A DNA stretch of 64,000 bases from the NCBI RefSeq assembly GCF_963678635.1, contig NC_087063.1, forward strand, positions 41,246,759 to 41,310,758, in the 5' to 3' direction. A program made the position numbers and the translations under genes. The notes beneath the pieces are model-generated. The model saw nothing but the letters and a program-made list of their open reading frames with translations. It was not told where the DNA came from and ran no database searches. Position 1 is the first letter of the stretch. Each line of letters starts with the position of its first letter. This DNA comes from Symsagittifera roscoffensis. Lineage: Eukaryota > Xenacoelomorpha > Acoela > Convolutidae. Shown here in pieces: positions 21,147 to 32,082 of this stretch.

Positions 21147-23165
21147 AAACGAATCTCATTAGCCAATATCCTACTTATTTTTGGAAAACATAGGTTATGA
21201 TCGATGATAATGGATTAAATCAAGTTTTACTTGTTTGATTTATAACCGACTATTATTCCATTAATGACAATCATATTAGAGCTTTATGTAGACAGTCTTT
21301 GAAAATCCCATATAATCGATTATTATCCATGGAACTTCATAGCTGGTAAAACGAAATTATCGAGGTTGTTTACACACGAGCTTCACAAATATTTTTGAAA
21401 AAAAAACACATAGTTCACTGAGAAGGCATAGTAAATTAGTACTACTAATCAGAGAAAGTGGAAAACTTAACAGATTTTTTTAAACAAAAACAGAGATGTA
21501 ATAAGTTGTTCGATTGAAACTCAGGACATCACTATACTTGTTGCTCCGGCTTTCAAAAAACTGACGGAATAGTTATGCTTGAGGTTGTTTCTTCGTTCAG
21601 TCAAAATTCTATTTTTTAAGTAAACGTTTTTGACAATTTTTTATACCAAAAAAAATTGTCTTAAGCTCAGAAGTAAATATTATTCTTTTAAAACACTATA
21701 GCATGTGTAAGCAGCCAATGAAGTCGAAGTCTTTGCAAAAATTAATTGAGGCTGGCATTTTGGTTTTAATGATAAAATAGAGACAAACAAAACTAAATTT
21801 GCAATTCTTTTGTTTTTGTTCATTTTCAATGCTTCTCTAAAAAAATCTAAAACCATTTTATCGGCTTTAGAGAGCAGTCGGAACATTTAAGGTTTCGTTT
21901 TAATATATGAGCAGCCATGTTTTGATATGAAACCTATTGTTAAAATTTGTCATTTTGAACGCCGTTAGGCGATAAACAACGGGAACTAAATTTTAAATAA
22001 AATTTTTTACCACACTTTTTGCACAAAATGAAATATACACAATCCACAATTGAACATGTGACGGTTCAAGAAATATAAACCTCATAACGTGTATTTTTCA
22101 AGTGTACCGTTACGTATAATTTCTGTAGTATTTGAGCTTTGGTCGGCAATCATGGTTCAACACATGTTATTATTTGTCAGGGGTGGTGCTGATAACGTCT
22201 TTTGTGTTCAACATTTCTTAGTTTCTCATAAAAGTCCCCAAATTTTTGTGCCAATACGTATCATTACTGAAAAACATACGCAGCGGGATTATACTGACAC
22301 AGATCACTTAAGACGCTTGTATATCAAAGCATAACCCGGACTTTTTGGACTGCCACGTAATTGGTATCGAATAGTTAGTAGTAAAAAATTTATAAAAACA
22401 GTTGAGCTATGGACGATATCAAACATCAAGAGTTAGAATTCGAGTTGTTTGAAAATAATTCGACTGAATAGTTGGCCTCAATCAGTTTGGAAAATTTTTA
22501 ATTACGGGATAATTCACCACGCATAAATAAACCGGGATATGTTGTCGGCATTAAACAAAACTTCTTCGCAGTTTTAAAAATTTTGTAGATTTGATGAAAA
22601 TTGCCAAATTCACCATCCTGTGGACTAAATTATGAAAACTGTTAAGATTTTTTTAATGCCGAAAACATAACGCGGTTTAATTATGATTTAAATTACCCCG
22701 TACTACAAAAATGTTCCAAATAGATTGAGGCCAGCTATTCGGTCATTTTAATTTCGTACTGCTTGACTCAGTCATGCATGGGAAAATCTGAGGATCTCCA
22801 CATTTTCGATTCTGCCAAATCAATGGACTAAAAAATTTCTGTTTTAAAATCTTATTATAGATTTTTCAATGCGTAAGCCGCATTCAAAGCTATTGCAAAC
22901 TGATTCAAAGCAAATTGCTGGAACTTGATTATCTAAAACACAGAAGAGTTAAAATAATTCATTGAAATTAACGGAGAAAAACCAAAAGGGCCCTAATAGA
23001 AACAGTTTTCTTCATCTTTATAAAAATTATCGCAAAAAGAAAGGTTCAATTAGTCTTCTCCACAGCGTTACAAAGCTATTGTTAGTAATTTTTTTTTGCC
23101 AGAACCGGAGTTTTTCAAATAACTAAACTTGTTTTTTTTTTCTAAATTTTCGTCAAAAATATGAT
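21147..23165. other. Intron 1 stretch, nothing recognised
   Basis: AT-rich DNA with an 81-codon + strand frame at 22089-22334 that has no recognisable domain or splice context. I see nothing else. Confidence 0.5.
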
Positions 23166-23167
23166 AA

Positions 23168-23490
23168 CCAGACTGCTTGTATCAGGCCAAAGCCTGAATG
23201 ACGGAACCGCCCTTTGATTAGTCTCGAAAATTTTTTGATAATTTAATTTTCGGCAACACAATGAATTTTAGGCTGACAATATCAAACTAAGTGTTGAAGT
23301 GTGAGTCGTGCATGGAATTAATATGACCAATTAGCTGCCTCAATTCAAATTGGAATGTGAGGGCTGGGCCCAGGCAGATCAAAAGATCATTCCACCGAGT
23401 GACCAAAAAGTTTAATGAAATTGCTCTGAAAAAGAAAAAACGGCCCACAGCATATCTAGTCTTCCTTTTCTTCGAAAGTCGGTACAAAAA
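23168..23490 (-). repeat. Hairpin-ended repeat, diverged copy
   Basis: The hairpin CAGGCCAAAGCCTG at about 23183 is followed by the GTGCATGGAATTAAT block shared with 7830 and 26220, a GGCTGGGCCCA block shared with 26380, and the TTCTTCGAAAGTCGG terminus at about 23470. Confidence 0.55.
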
Positions 23491-23990
23491 TATTTGTAGT
23501 TTGCGGACGGTTTTTTTAAGTGTAGTTACTAGTATTCAAAAATGTAAAAATTGCTCGAACTGGGGGTAGCCGATGTTCTTTTTTTTGTGAGATTTGGGCT
23601 TGCACTTCATATACTTGGTATCAGACCTGTTTGTTATCGCTAAAATTGTATGTAATGGAGAACGATACTTCAAAGGGCAAATTTTTAGGATTTGTTTTTT
23701 TATCTAGAAAAAAAAACGTATTTCCTACGCATTTTGGGCAAAAGTTTTGAAAATCAGGTGATATTGTAGAAAGCAGTGAAAAATTAAACACCATGTGACT
23801 AAATAAAAATTTGTTGGTCAAAAAAAAGAAAATGAAAACCCGGTTTTTCTTTTTTTTTTTTTTTTCATTTTTTTCCAAAATCTTATTGATTCCCTAAAGT
23901 GATATCTGTTTCACAATAATATCTTTGGCTTAAACTTAAAGTAGTTCTCATTAATTTGTCTGTTTTGGCAAAAAATAAAACACAAAAATT

Positions 23991-24487
23991 ACTCTGATAA
24001 AGGGGCGGATCTAGGATTTTCTCGAGGATGGGGGGGGGGGGGGGTTTGGGGCGGATTTGACAATTTTTTTTATTTCGACCAAATTGATTTTCCGAGCTCT
24101 CCTAAAGCACTTAAAAGACGCTATTTTGGCCAAATTTTTAGGTCGACTTTTTGACGACTTTTTTTATAGGTCGACCAAATTTGACGACTTTTTTTTAGGT
24201 CGACCAAATTAATTTTCCGAGCTCTCCTAAAGCACTTAAAAGACGCTGTTTTGGCCAAATGTTTTCCTGCGCCGCAAGCAAATTTTTGAAAAAGCAGGTA
24301 AAAAAACGTTTTCGGGCACTTTTTGGAAAATTACGCCCCCTCAAAAATAGTATATATTGGCGCCAAAGGCGCCTTTAGAAAAATTTTAGGGTCGGTTGGC
24401 CAAAAACAGGTTTCTTAAAAAGTACGGCAGGGGGTCGAATCCCTGAGGGGGGGGGGGGGGGGCTAAATCTGCCCCTGACTCTGATAA
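23991..24487 (+). mobile_element. MULE-like MITE with 10-bp target duplication
   Basis: The element 24001-24477 is flanked by ACTCTGATAA on both sides (23991-24000 and 24478-24487). Its ends are inverted: AGGGGCGGATCTAGGATTT on the left and, reading inwards, CAGGGGCAGATTTAGCC on the right. Runs of 15 and 16 Gs lie just inside the ends. Nine- to ten-base target duplications are characteristic of Mutator-like elements, and a decayed MULE transposase lies elsewhere in this window at 37774-38500. There is no coding capacity. Confidence 0.85.
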
Positions 24488-24566
24488 TGCGATAATTTTA
24501 CATTCACGATTCTAAAATGTGAGCAAATTTCGAGCTATGGAAGAAAGAAAGTAAGAAAAAAATTAC

Positions 24567-25472
24567 TTTGTACTGGTCTCCGATTGTTCCCGCCTTCTTT
24601 CTGAAGTTGCGTCTCATGATTTCTTTGGATGCATTCATCCAGTACATGTGTATACGGAGCTGTTGCTGCTTCTTCGTTAATATGACTTTACTAATCGCTT
24701 TCTGCCATAACCGCACATTTTTCAAATGTTTGTTTCTTTTGATAATTTCCTCCCGGTTTTTCAGTCGTTCTTCTTCTTTGATTCTCAGCTCTTGCAACCT
24801 TTCCTGTCGGGCCACCAAGGTCGTTGACCTTGTATAACTTTTGACCTGTTTGGCCCAATCAGTGCGTAAATCCCGCAGCGAAGATGTTTTGAAGCTTCCA
24901 GATCTGTTAAGAACGTCAATTTTCGGAAGTGTGAGATTAAGTTTTGGATGATTCAGAAGGTTACTTGTCGATTCATTCATTGAATCTGATTGGCTGGTTT
25001 CTGCATAAGTCACTGAGTGAAAGCCCAGCTCGTCTGAATACGCATCATTTTCATACAGAGTCTGGCCCTGATCATTTTTGCTCAATATTTGGGACTTGTA
25101 ATTTCGAGTTTCGATTTTTTTTGAGTAAAAGTGACGATTCATTCTTCTTAGCTTAGATTCCTGATTCGGCAAGGAGTTTTTGAAACTTCTCGTTAGTTCA
25201 ACTGTTGATCTTTGATTCAGAGAAATTGGGTTCGTTTCTTCGTTTTTGTTGAGACTATTAGTATCCATAACATAAGATGACATTCCAAAGTTGTGGCTCA
25301 TCAAATGAGTCGTTGATTTGATTTCATGTTGCTTATCGAGACCGCGAGAGTTAACTGGCTTTCTACATCTAACTAATCGATAGCTTGTAATTTTGCGATC
25401 TTGATAAAGTTGGTTGTAAGTTGATAATGTTAATTTTGGGTTGGACATGTCAATTTCAGGTAGCTTGATCAT
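24567..25472 (-). CDS. Host coiled-coil gene, first coding exon (exon 1)
   Basis: The frame opens at ATG 25470-25472, the first ATG of an open stretch that reaches a further 66 bases upstream without one. It runs 302 codons to a donor, AAA followed by GTAATT, in phase 0. The first two thirds are polar and Ser/Asn-rich. The last 110 residues are a highly basic amphipathic helix rich in Arg, Lys, Glu and Leu with several Trp, typical of coiled coils. Joined to exons 2 and 3, the protein would be about 380 residues. I do not recognise the family with certainty. The short helices spaced by Trp and Gln/Lys clusters are reminiscent of small ciliary microtubule-associated proteins, which is a guess. 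The introns (about 5.5 and 9.8 kb) are full of transposons. Confidence 0.75.
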
Positions 25473-25593
25473 TAGGTATAAATAAACGCCATTTTCATTT
25501 AGAATAAACGATCGATGATAGTTACACCAAAAATACAAAAATTGTCGGTACGCTGACTGATTTTTATTATAGTATCAAAAAAGGCTGGTATAG

Positions 25594-26017
25594 TCAAATT
25601 GATTTGCAAAAGGTTTCAGTTTTTGAATTGAAACAATTCATTCTACAGTCCATTGGACCTATTCCGTATTTACTGGTAGCGATCGTGATCGTTTTAAGTG
25701 ACCATAAGACCTTAATTATTCCATGTTTCAAAAAAAGTGAGGGTTTATATAAACTTGAGTTAATTTTGTTAGCCAGACCAACTTCGGCAATCAAAATCAA
25801 AGCTGCAAAGAGAATTTTTACACCATAATGAACAAATCGACTCCCTGAATTTAATTATCAAAAATTTTCTAAGTGCAATCAATTTTTTTAAAGATTCCGC
25901 TTGTTTAAAATTTGCTAATTTGGACTCTTTTGGGCCATTAATTCGGATTTTATATATTTTATCTGTAAGTTTGAAAGTAAAAACATGGTTATTTGTGAAC
26001 GGTGAACTATCCCGCAT
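25594..26017 (-). CDS. Possible short gene upstream of the coiled-coil gene
   Basis: Two overlapping frames on the same strand as the host gene look coding-like: 25769-26017 (Lys-rich, mixed) and 25594-25800. The second begins at a strong acceptor-like sequence TTCTCTTTGCAG, opens with an apolar stretch resembling a secretion signal, and ends with three cysteines in its last 20 residues. Its stop lies only about 120 bases before the host gene's ATG. No start Met is seen in the second frame, and the 21-base gap that would join them is too short for a normal intron. It may be the last exon of another gene or chance. Confidence 0.2.
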
Positions 26018-26102
26018 TCAAAACCAATCCAATTTGACATGAAGCAAAATAATTGGTCTGAACAATTTGCTAGATTACTCAAAATTTGACATTAAACAGG
26101 AC

Positions 26103-26550
26103 TGTTTGTATCAGGGCAAAACGCTGAATGTCCGACTGCCTTTTAATTGGTCTCAAATAGTTTTTGGTAAATTGGGAACATTGGCAAAAACATAAGTTTT
26201 AAGCGAATAAAATCACACCGTGCATGGAATTAGTCGTGTATGGAATTAAAAAGACTAATTAGTTTGCCACAATCGAATTTGGAATGGTTTTGTATTGCGG
26301 GATAATTTGACATGCTCAAACTTTAAATCGAGCAGTACAGACAGACTTGTGGTGGTTTTTTATAGTGGTGTGCGAAACCGGCTGGGCCCATGCAGAGCAA
26401 GGGATCGATCCACAGAGGAAGCAAAGAGTTGTGAAGTAAGACTGAATACAAAACAAGACTTCTCGTATCAGGGCAAAGCCCTGAATGTTCCAACTGGCCT
26501 TTAAGTTGTCTCGGCAACAAAACTTTGATTTTTGGGCAGATAATATCAAA
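26103..26550 (-). repeat. Two partial hairpin-ended repeat copies
   Basis: The hairpin motif occurs at 26107-26130 (decayed) and 26466-26482 (CAGGGCAAAGCCCTG). Between them lie the GTGCATGGAATTA and GGCTGGGCCCATGCAG blocks that also occur in the copies at 7.8 and 23.2 kb. Confidence 0.55.
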
Positions 26551-26797
26551 AAGTGGTGAATTTTCTCAGAACCCATACTCATAGCACCCAAAATATAAAA
26601 AATCAGTCGCATAAGTCCCAAAAATTATCTTCTTGAATTCTGATTGGTTGCAATTTGCGCCAACGAATTTATGGAATGATTGCTTACCGCTCAAGCAACG
26701 TGCACTCAATCTGCAGAATAGTGACCGCTGCAGTCGCGCCAACGGGTTACGAGCTTGCCAACAGAGGGTAGGATTCTTTACAAAATTCAGAGCAGGT

Positions 26798-26997
26798 NNN
26801 NNNNNNNNNNNNNNNNNNNNNNNNNNNNNNNNNNNNNNNNNNNNNNNNNNNNNNNNNNNNNNNNNNNNNNNNNNNNNNNNNNNNNNNNNNNNNNNNNNNN
26901 NNNNNNNNNNNNNNNNNNNNNNNNNNNNNNNNNNNNNNNNNNNNNNNNNNNNNNNNNNNNNNNNNNNNNNNNNNNNNNNNNNNNNNNNNNNNNNNNN
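26798..26997. other. Assembly gap (200 N)
   Basis: Exactly 200 Ns. The real distance is unknown. Frames across it are meaningless. Confidence 1.
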
Positions 26998-27009
26998 GTG
27001 GAGTTTTCC

Positions 27010-28290
27010 TCCATTCAGACCCTTTTGGTTCTGCGAAACCACTGAAGTGGATCGAGTTTTTTGTGGTCCGTAAAATAAAAAATATGTTGTTTTTAGTTCT
27101 AATCTACTATAAACGAAAAAAAAAATGTTCAGTTGGTTTTCACGTTGGCTCTCACTATTTTGGGTTGGATCAACGATAACTTGTTTTCTACTATTCCTAC
27201 TGTGAATGGCTTAAGCTCTACTTTGAATGGTCAACAGTAATTGTTCCGCAAGAAACAGAAGCTATTATGTATTTTAAGTTGGAGAGTAATTTTAAATTAC
27301 CTCCCCGAAGTGATTTTAAATTACCTCCCCGCTGCCAGATCAGTTGATGATTAAGCTCTTAGCTTGCGTAGGTGAAAATTCAAAATTAAACATTTTTTGT
27401 TCCTGCTTTCGCAAATTCCAAAAACTATTTGTGTTCAAAAAAGAACAATAAAAAATTTTTTGGTCGTTTTCGTGTATTCATTTTAATGACGATATAAAAT
27501 TACAACAAGAAAGTTTCTTGAGCAGATAAAATACGAACCGCAAAAATTCCGAGTGGAGAATTCTAACATACAGCCTGTTTTGGTTCTGCGAAGCCACTGA
27601 AGTGGATCAGCTTTATCAGTAGTCCGTAAGAATAAATTATATCTTTTTGTTATTGGCTCTGATCTACTACATTCGAAAAAAAATGTTCAATCGATATTCA
27701 CAGTGGTTTTTACAATTTTGGGGACGGTAATAACAAAAGCTTGCTTTCTACTATTGCTACGTTGAATAGTTTAGACTCGAAACTCTTTCAATTTGCGTAA
27801 ACCGTAAATGCTCCGCCAGAAACAGAAGCTATTATGTGTTTTAAGTCGCCAAGTGAGCTTAACTAACCTCCCTGCTGCCAGATCAGTTAGTGATCAAGCT
27901 CTTAGCTTGCGTAAGCAAAAATTCAAATTCAAACATTTTTTTTGTTCCTGCTCTCGCAGAATTACAAAAAATTATGTTTTGATCTAATATATTCGAAAAA
28001 CAAGATCAAATGATTTTCACGTGGGCTTTTACAATTTTTGGGATGTAATCAACGGAAACTTGTTTTCTACTATTCCTAGTTTGAATGATTTAGACTCTCG
28101 GTTGAATGAAAGTCTCTCAAATTGCGTCAACCGTAATTCTTCTACAAGAAACGGAAACTACTATGTGTTTTTTGTGGGCAAGAATATGTTTAAATAACCG
28201 ACTTGATGCCAGATCTGTCGGTGATGAAGCTCTTAGTCCGTGCAATTGAATTGCCAAAAATAAACAAATTTTTGATCTTTTTTTGTCAAA
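27010..28290 (+). repeat. Three degenerate tandem repeats of 320-550 bp
   Basis: The blocks TTTTGGTTCTGCGAA, AAACAGAAGCTATTATGT, CTGCCAGATCAGTTG and AAGCTCTTAGCTTGCGTA occur in order in copy 1 (about 27010-27560), copy 2 (27561-27975) and, shortened, copy 3 (27976-28290). No coding frame runs through them. Confidence 0.75.
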
Positions 28291-28521
28291 TTTAATAAAG
28301 CTCGCAAAACGCAAAATCATTGTTGTGATTGTGAGAGTTTCCAGGCAGTAAACATATCACTTGACACTTTGACTTATATGAAACAAGTAAAAGTGAATTT
28401 GAGAGCTTTAATGTGTAGCCGTGATTAAAATTAGCACAGCTACTTCAAAATCAATTATAAGTTGTTTTGGGGACTCAACTCATAGATCACTGAGGTGACG
28501 AAAATAAGTTGATTCCTTCTT

Positions 28522-28630
28522 GTCGGGAATTGAAGCGTAAGCTAGAGGTACAAAATACCTTGTAGGGCCAGAGGTAATTCATAGCCAGTCAGCGAAGTTG
28601 GCTCTGTCATCTTTGGTCTTTTTTCCCGAC
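28522..28630 (+). ncRNA. Candidate folded RNA or long stem
   Basis: GTCGGGAA (28522-28529) pairs perfectly with TTCCCGAC (28623-28630). Inside are AGGTA/TACCT around CAAAA (28546-28560) and a second stem from CAGAG (28569) with CTCTG (28602) plus CCA/TGG. A stem closing two hairpins is an RNA-like design. I match it to no known family; it may be a transposon fossil. Confidence 0.25.
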
Positions 28631-28639
28631 GAACTCTTT

Positions 28640-29035
28640 TTACAAGTAAGTAAATAGTAACTTGCTATATAAATAACTGTTCCTTGGCTGCAAAATAGTC
28701 TGCCGTGGTGTTACATCCGAACCTGTTGCTCGATCTATAAGCTTTTTCCTGAGCACCAGGAAAAAATGATGCCTAACAGTGTACGGTGTTTATTATATAT
28801 GGATACCCTTCAAAATTTATTAACTTTTCTTAATATGTTTTTTTTTGGATTATTGTTCTGACTTTCAAAGAAATTGAGGAATCTATATGCACGGATTATT
28901 TATTTTGCATTCAGACAGATTTCAGAAAAGTTGAGTGCGTAGGGGCATCGATCCGAAAATCTTGGGATTCTCACGGGAGTAGGCTTGCTCTAGATTAAAG
29001 GGCAATTGTTGCTGCGGGAATAAAACTTTGATAGT
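28640..29035. other. AT-rich stretch with a short hairpin
   Basis: It contains TTTTTCCTG-AGCAC-CAGGAAAAA (about 28743-28765) and a TATATAAATA motif near 28663. No gene is supported. Confidence 0.3.
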
Positions 29036-29039
29036 TTGT

Positions 29040-29270
29040 TTCAATACGCGAAATGTTTATGCGTGGCAAATTATCCGTACTCCTAATCGTTCCGAATTGA
29101 ATTGAGGCAAGCTAATTGATCTTACTTATTCTATAAACGACTTACTCTTTTAAACTTTGATCAGCATAAAATTTTTAGTTTGCCATAATTTCATATACCA
29201 GAAACGATTCGAGACCACCTAATGGGCAGTCGAAACTTTCACGGTTTTGTCCTGATACGAACAGTCTTGT
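29040..29270 (+). repeat. Hairpin-ended repeat, decayed copy
   Basis: It ends with GGGCAGTCGAAAC, a worn hairpin, and GATACGAACAGTCTTGTT, in the orientation of the 57-61 kb copies. 29271-30240 shows nothing. Confidence 0.5.
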
Positions 29271-30254
29271 TTTCTATAAGATTTTTTGTATTCTTTTTTG
29301 AGGAATTATTTTTCGGAAGTATTACTGTAACAAAAATTTTCTTCTCCACGACTCTTGTTTGAATTTAAAAAAATGTTCTTGAACTAATTTTCTTTCGATA
29401 GACTGATTTTTGCTTTTTTTCTTTTTTTTTCGGCTTCTCGAAAAGTGGGGGAAAATTTAGGATACGTGTGTATTTTAGTTTTTATGGTTTTTGTGTTCCA
29501 CGTGCAATGAATAACCAAAACTAGTTATTGGAATGGGTTGAGGGAAACATTGTATTAAAACGTCTTCAGTCGTAATCCGAACAACTTTTAAAAAATGTTT
29601 CGAAAAAATGTCCCAATATTGAGACAAAACGGGTAAAAACTTTTGTTATATAATCTTAATTAGAGCGAATGAAGCGAGAAAGAGAACAGGTTTACAATAT
29701 TTCATTCTAATAGTTTAAAAGCTTACAAAAGCTTAATGTAATAACTTGAGAAAAAATAGTCTTTTGGATACTTTTGGAACTCTTTTGATTTTTTTCTAGT
29801 CATTTTTCTACAAAACTGCTGTCCAGTTGGCTGATTTACTATCACTGTCGAATCTGCCTAAGCTCCAGATTTTCGTTCGGAATCTTTTATCACACCACGC
29901 ACCAAAAACGACACTAAATTGAAAAAAAAATGTTGTACTTTTCAAGACTATGGTTAGAGCATTATGTGCTCCTTACACAGTAACCGGCTCTCATTGTTTT
30001 TACTTGAGATGCTTGAGAAGTAGAACAAACGGATCTGTTGAAACAAGGTTGTGCGAGGCTGACTTTATTGGCAAATTCATTCTAGCAACCTGATAAAAAA
30101 TGGTTTAACTAAAACTTTTAAGTCTGAACACAGATTTTAAAAGAATGGATCATGATTGAATTTAATATTATTTTACAAAAATTAAATCTAACTTTCATTT
30201 TTAAAAAGCAGAGTATGAATGAAGTTCTAATCTAATGAAGGTTGCAAAGTGAGT

Positions 30255-30260
30255 TTTATT
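30255..30260 (-). terminator. Polyadenylation signal AATAAA
   Basis: AATAAA on the minus strand lies about 34 bases after the stop of the RING/B-box gene. Confidence 0.6.
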
Positions 30261-30293
30261 GTTGGCTAGTTTTGTACTGCAAGTGGTTTAGAG

Positions 30294-31076
30294 TCAAAGC
30301 AAGGTGCAACAGTCATTCTTTGGGAATCGCTTGGCTTTAGATGCAACAGTCTGAGTTCCTGCGTTCGACATCAGCTTTTCATCGTACATATTGGTCACAA
30401 TTTTTCTGGCAGTATTACTTTCACAATTTTCGAAGTTTCCTCTGAAGAACCACATCAACAATTCACAGTCGGCGTCCAGCTCTTGTTGCAAACTGTACAT
30501 TTGTATTTGGTTCCAGTTGTCTTCGTTCACTTGTTTTTCTGCGGCAATAATTTTAGCCTCAGTTTTGTAATTTTTGCATTTTTTCGATATTTTTTTCTCA
30601 GTTTGATCCAGAATTGACATGAAGATTTCGCGGTCTGGGGATACTTCTGATATTTTTTCTCCGATTATGGACTTTAAGTTTTTTCTGAAAGAAATAAGGT
30701 GATGATCTGAGTGTTGATCAGACTCGAGGCACATTACACATACAGTGTCCAGACATTTTTTACACCACAAAGTAATGGGGGAGTTTGGATGGTCAAAGCA
30801 GCATAGTTTATCAGACAATTCTTTCTTCGAACTTTTTTCGGCCTTTCCTTTCTGTTCCTTTAGAAACTCCCTCAATCCGTACATTGGTTTGATGTCAGCT
30901 ATATCTATTTGGTGTTCACAATTGCAAAGGGCGCATTTTAGTTGATAATCGGACTTGAGAGCATCTAAACAACTTTTTGGAGGCCCACAATAGGAATGTC
31001 CGCAAGGAAGAGGTCGAGGATCGTCAATAAATTCAGTGCAGATGGAACATTCTGGTAACTTCAACTTTGATTCCAT
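30294..31076 (-). CDS. RING finger and B-box protein (TRIM-like), C-terminal CaaX-like box
   Basis: A single-exon frame of 260 codons starts at the first ATG (31074-31076) after an untranslated leader. The RING ligands are Cys10, Cys13, Cys25, His27, Cys30, Cys36, Cys48 and Cys51. The spacing between Cys30 and Cys36 is five residues, wider than the usual two. A B-box type 2 follows, with Cys93, His96, Cys105, Cys108, Cys113, Cys116, His122 and His125, then a helical charged region (about 130-215) that is probably a coiled coil. There is no SPRY, NHL or other C-terminal domain. The protein ends Cys-Cys-Thr-Leu-Leu. RING/B-box/coiled-coil proteins are usually E3 ubiquitin ligases. A CTLL end fits a CaaX box for geranylgeranylation, which would place it on membranes; this is inference. 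An AATAAA and a TATA box frame it, so it looks like an intact gene or expressed retrogene. Confidence 0.88.
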   Translation of the reverse strand: MESKLKLPECSICTEFIDDPRPLPCGHSYCGPPKSCLDALKSDYQLKCALCNCEHQIDIADIKPMYGLREFLKEQKGKAEKSSKKELSDKLCCFDHPNSPITLWCKKCLDTVCVMCLESDQHSDHHLISFRKNLKSIIGEKISEVSPDREIFMSILDQTEKKISKKCKNYKTEAKIIAAEKQVNEDNWNQIQMYSLQQELDADCELLMWFFRGNFENCESNTARKIVTNMYDEKLMSNAGTQTVASKAKRFPKNDCCTLL

Positions 31077-31219
31077 TTTTTCGAATTGCAGTCAAAGTTG
31101 TCAACTGCTGCTTTGATTTTGCAGAGAAAATGAATAAATTAGTTTTGGTTGATTTAAAGCAACAATTTTTCAGATAATTGTCTCTAGAAAGATATGAGAG
31201 ATTTGAACAAAGTTTGTTC

Positions 31220-31260
31220 ATATATAAGTTGTTCACACAAAAGTTCACATCAGTTCACAC
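31220..31260 (-). promoter_or_regulatory. Putative promoter of the RING/B-box gene
   Basis: On the minus strand, TTATATATG (about 31219-31227) lies about 145 bases before the ATG. Just upstream, TGTGAAC occurs three times (about 31231, 31243, 31253) at 10-12 base spacing, close to one helical turn. Another GTGAAC lies near 31330. Confidence 0.4.
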
Positions 31261-32082
31261 ATCCTGAGCTGAACAAATCGTAAGCGTTTTTATCTAAATG
31301 TTAAAAAGCAGGTTGAAATTATAGAAGCCATGTGAACTCATATCAAGCGTAAATTGTTTGGCTATCTCCGAAAAGTATACCGAACAAAATTCAGAAGGTA
31401 AGATAAAAAAAATGGTGAAAAATCTGGTTGTTCCATTGAGCCATAAAGTTGGTTTATTTTGTTGTTGACAGTTAGTTGTTGAAAGTTTTCACGCGTTTGC
31501 GTTTTTCTACTACTACAAAGAATAAAAATAGTTTAGTTGGCTCTGTTGAACACTTGATTAATAATCTCAAGGTTCTATCAAAAGCTAACAGTTTTTTCCG
31601 GCAATCAGAAATGAATGATGTTTCTTACCATTTACCCATTTTTTTTTACTATTGAGCGTTTTTGAATTTTATTACTAGACAAACTCAGAAAGATGAAGTA
31701 TCACGTATTTTAATTTGGTTAGATGTTCAACGTATATTTGAAAGTTCCTAAACTCTTGATGAAGCTTTCTCGCATTTTACTAGAACACATTATCACCAAA
31801 GAACTCTTTCTGAAAAAATTAATAGACAACAGTACACAAACAGTTTCAAAATTTTTCTATCAATAGCTAATTACAATGCTTCAGAGAAATAAAAGTTGAT
31901 AAACTTTTTTCATCGGTTTTCGATTTTTTTGGGAAGACCCCGGGTTGACCTTCATAGATCGAAAATGCTAATCATACAATTCCTTCAACTAAGTCTATGA
32001 AAAATACTAGCCATACAAATTTCATACATTTTGCTAAAATGATGGCATCGAATTTTCAAAGGAATTTTTTCTTGTTTTGGCA
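31261..32082. other. AT-rich stretch, nothing recognised
   Basis: No frame or repeat is identified, apart from a CCCGGGTTGACC block (about 31940) that recurs inverted near 37330. Confidence 0.5.

Noticed and set aside
26566-27073. Long open frames across the N run
   Set aside because: They exist only because N is translated as an unknown residue.
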